Shown piece after piece: positions 26,523 to 27,555 of a stretch of 27,555 nt of DNA. The DNA is from CAZCYE01 sp964502775 (GTDB lineage: Bacteria; Actinomycetota; Acidimicrobiia; IMCC26256; PALSA-555): contig CAZCYE010000011.1 in the NCBI GenBank assembly GCA_964502775.1, forward strand, positions 1 to 27,555, written 5' to 3'. Position 1 is the stretch's first letter. Each line of letters begins with the position of its first letter. Both the position numbers and the translations under genes were made by a program. The notes beneath the pieces are model-generated. The model worked only from the letters and a program-made list of their open reading frames with translations. It was not told the origin of the DNA and made no database searches.

Positions 26523-26906
26523 ATGATCCGGTACGGAGTGACCGCCGAGTGCACCTTGGGCGGAGATGTCATCCCCGATTTGGGCGAGATGATTGGGCCC
26601 CTCATGGAGGCACTCATCGCTCGGGGGGCCGAGGACGCTGCCGTCTCGACGGCCGGGGACCGTGCATCGCAGATTGCAATTGACCTCAGCGTGGTTGCTG
26701 CCGATGCGGTCAAGGCGCTCGACCGGGGGATCACGATTGTCGGCGGAGCCGTCATCGACATGGGTGGCTACATCGAAAGGGTCGAGAAGGAGCTTCCGCC
26801 TCCCGAGGCGGTGGCGTACGACAAGCTTCGCCAAGCGCTCGACCGCATCGTCGAGCATGCCCGGTGGAGCGTGGATCCCTACGAAACGATGCTTGCGAAC
26901 CAGTAG
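26523..26906 (+). CDS. Hypothetical protein, putative partner/antitoxin of the preceding gene
   Basis: A 127-residue acidic protein. It begins with a strand (MIRYGVTAECTLGG) and a helix (GEMIGPLMEALIARGAED). A second strand pair and helix follow (AAVST, QIAIDLSVVAADAVKALDRGITIVG). The C-terminal half is helical (RVEKELPPPEAVAYDKLRQALDRIVEHARW). The first 80 residues look like a ferredoxin-like sensor fold. GGGAGG at 26508-26513 is well spaced for ATG 26523. ATG 26505 and TTG 26514 are also in frame, and either would overlap the upstream stop. Small basic upstream gene, small acidic downstream gene and tight coupling together suggest a toxin-antitoxin layout. No DNA-binding motif is visible, so transcriptional autoregulation is not shown. 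Family not recognised. Confidence 0.62.
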   Translation: MIRYGVTAECTLGGDVIPDLGEMIGPLMEALIARGAEDAAVSTAGDRASQIAIDLSVVAADAVKALDRGITIVGGAVIDMGGYIERVEKELPPPEAVAYDKLRQALDRIVEHARWSVDPYETMLANQ

Positions 26907-26939
26907 TGAGCTCCAGGCGGGGTCGGCTGCATACTGATC

Positions 26940-26964
26940 CGCTACCCGCCGTCGGCGGGTAGCG
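26940..26964. promoter_or_regulatory. Perfect 11-bp inverted repeat overlapping the rpe -10 box
   Basis: CGCTACCCGCC (26940-26950), spacer GTC, GGCGGGTAGCG (26954-26964). It lies 33 bases after the preceding stop and seven bases before the rpe start. As DNA it could be an operator, since it covers most of the TAGCGT box. As RNA it could end the upstream transcript, although no T run follows. Confidence 0.6.
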
Positions 26965-26965
26965 T
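26960..26965 (+). promoter_or_regulatory. Candidate -10 box for a leaderless rpe transcript
   Basis: TAGCGT ends six bases before GTG 26972. There is no Shine-Dalgarno. The box shares five of its six bases with the right arm of the palindrome. Confidence 0.45.
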
Positions 26966-26971
26966 CGGGGC

Positions 26972-27555
26972 GTGAAAGTTGCGCCGTCGATCCTGTCCGC
27001 AGACTTCTCGCGTCTCGCCGAGGAGGTTGCGACGGTCGCTCCCGAGGCCGACCTCTTGCACGTAGATGTGATGGATGGCCACTTCGTCCCCAACCTCACG
27101 ATCGGCCCACCGGTGGTGGCGTGCCTGCGACCGGTGACCGACCTGTTCCTCGACTGCCACCTCATGGTCGACAACCCGGGTGACCTGCTCGAGGATTTCG
27201 CCAAGGCGGGTGCCGACCGCTGCATCGTGCACGTGGAGCTGGGCGACCCGCGACCGTTGTTCGACGAGCTCCGCCGGCTCGGGGTGGGAGTGGGGCTCAC
27301 GCTGAACCCCGATACCCCGTTCGACGCGGTGGCGCCGTATCTCGATGCCATCGACGTGCTGTTGGTGATGAGCGTGCACCCCGGCTTCGGCGGCCAGGCG
27401 TTCATTCCCGAGGTGCTCGACAAGGTTCGTGCCGCTCGGCAAGCCATCGACGATGCCGGGCTGGCGACCGAGATCGAGATCGACGGCGGGATCGACGTGC
27501 AGACGGCGAGGGTGGCCGCTGACGCCGGCGTGGACATCCTCGCGGCGGGCAGCGC
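26972..27555 (+). CDS. rpe: Ribulose-phosphate 3-epimerase (3' end outside window)
   Basis: Interconverts ribulose-5-phosphate and xylulose-5-phosphate in the pentose phosphate pathway. The first 194 residues are present. KVAPSILSADFSRLAEEV opens the TIM barrel. LLHVDVMDGHFVPNLTIGP carries metal/catalytic residues, and LDCHLMVDNP the second metal His. MSVHPGFGGQAFIP holds the third His and a phosphate-binding loop, and EIDGGID the last catalytic Asp. The GTG start fits the family N-terminus exactly. The missing end should be only about 25-30 residues. An rpe gene after fmt-rsmB is a common order; here the two-gene module has come between rsmB and rpe. Confidence 0.95.
   Translation, partial: MKVAPSILSADFSRLAEEVATVAPEADLLHVDVMDGHFVPNLTIGPPVVACLRPVTDLFLDCHLMVDNPGDLLEDFAKAGADRCIVHVELGDPRPLFDELRRLGVGVGLTLNPDTPFDAVAPYLDAIDVLLVMSVHPGFGGQAFIPEVLDKVRAARQAIDDAGLATEIEIDGGIDVQTARVAADAGVDILAAGS

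Overview
The window is a very GC-rich, densely packed bacterial chromosome segment. Third codon positions are almost all G or C, GTG starts are common, and neighbouring genes often share a 4-base ATGA/GTGA-type overlap. The order aro genes - pepP - efp - nusB, then pyrR-pyrB-pyrC-carA-carB-pyrD-pyrF, then mihF-gmk-rpoZ-coaBC-metK-priA-def-fmt-rsmB-rpe, together with an actinobacterial integration host factor (mIHF), a ClpS-DUF2017 pair and a helicase-dead PriA, points to an actinobacterium. It may be a less studied lineage such as Acidimicrobiia, but that placement is inference. Nearly every gene is on the + strand; the one supported exception is a small gene inside a putative inserted element.

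Region 1 (1-7402) holds the end of aroE, a short prepilin peptidase, and then aroC, aroK, aroB and aroQ. Together these aro genes give most of the shikimate pathway. They are followed by an M24 aminopeptidase, elongation factor P, the antitermination factor NusB, the N-degron adaptor ClpS and a DUF2017 protein. Gaps are tiny apart from about 120 bp before aroC, where there is a tandem repeat and a probable promoter.

Region 2 (7403-7890) is a 488-bp block bounded by imperfect 26-bp inverted repeats. It carries one reverse-strand gene of unknown function and looks like a small non-autonomous insertion. Its right end lies where the -35 box of the pyr promoter would be expected.

Region 3 (7891-17105) is the complete de novo UMP operon. 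It is preceded by a recognisable PyrR-binding RNA hairpin next to the pyrR ribosome-binding site, which suggests translational autoregulation. The dihydroorotate dehydrogenase looks like class 1B, but no pyrK is present beside it. A hairpin follows pyrF.

Region 4 (17106-26176) holds information-processing and cofactor genes: mihF, gmk, rpoZ, coaBC, metK, priA, a small unassigned alpha/beta protein, def, fmt and rsmB. gmk has no ATG, GTG or TTG upstream of its P-loop and seems to start at a CTG that overlaps the mihF stop. priA has the same CTGA arrangement with metK.

Region 5 (26177-27555) is a patch of less GC-rich sequence with two small overlapping genes that resemble a HicA-like toxin-antitoxin pair. 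A perfect 11-bp-arm palindrome and the start of rpe follow. No rRNA, tRNA, CRISPR array or transposase gene was seen.
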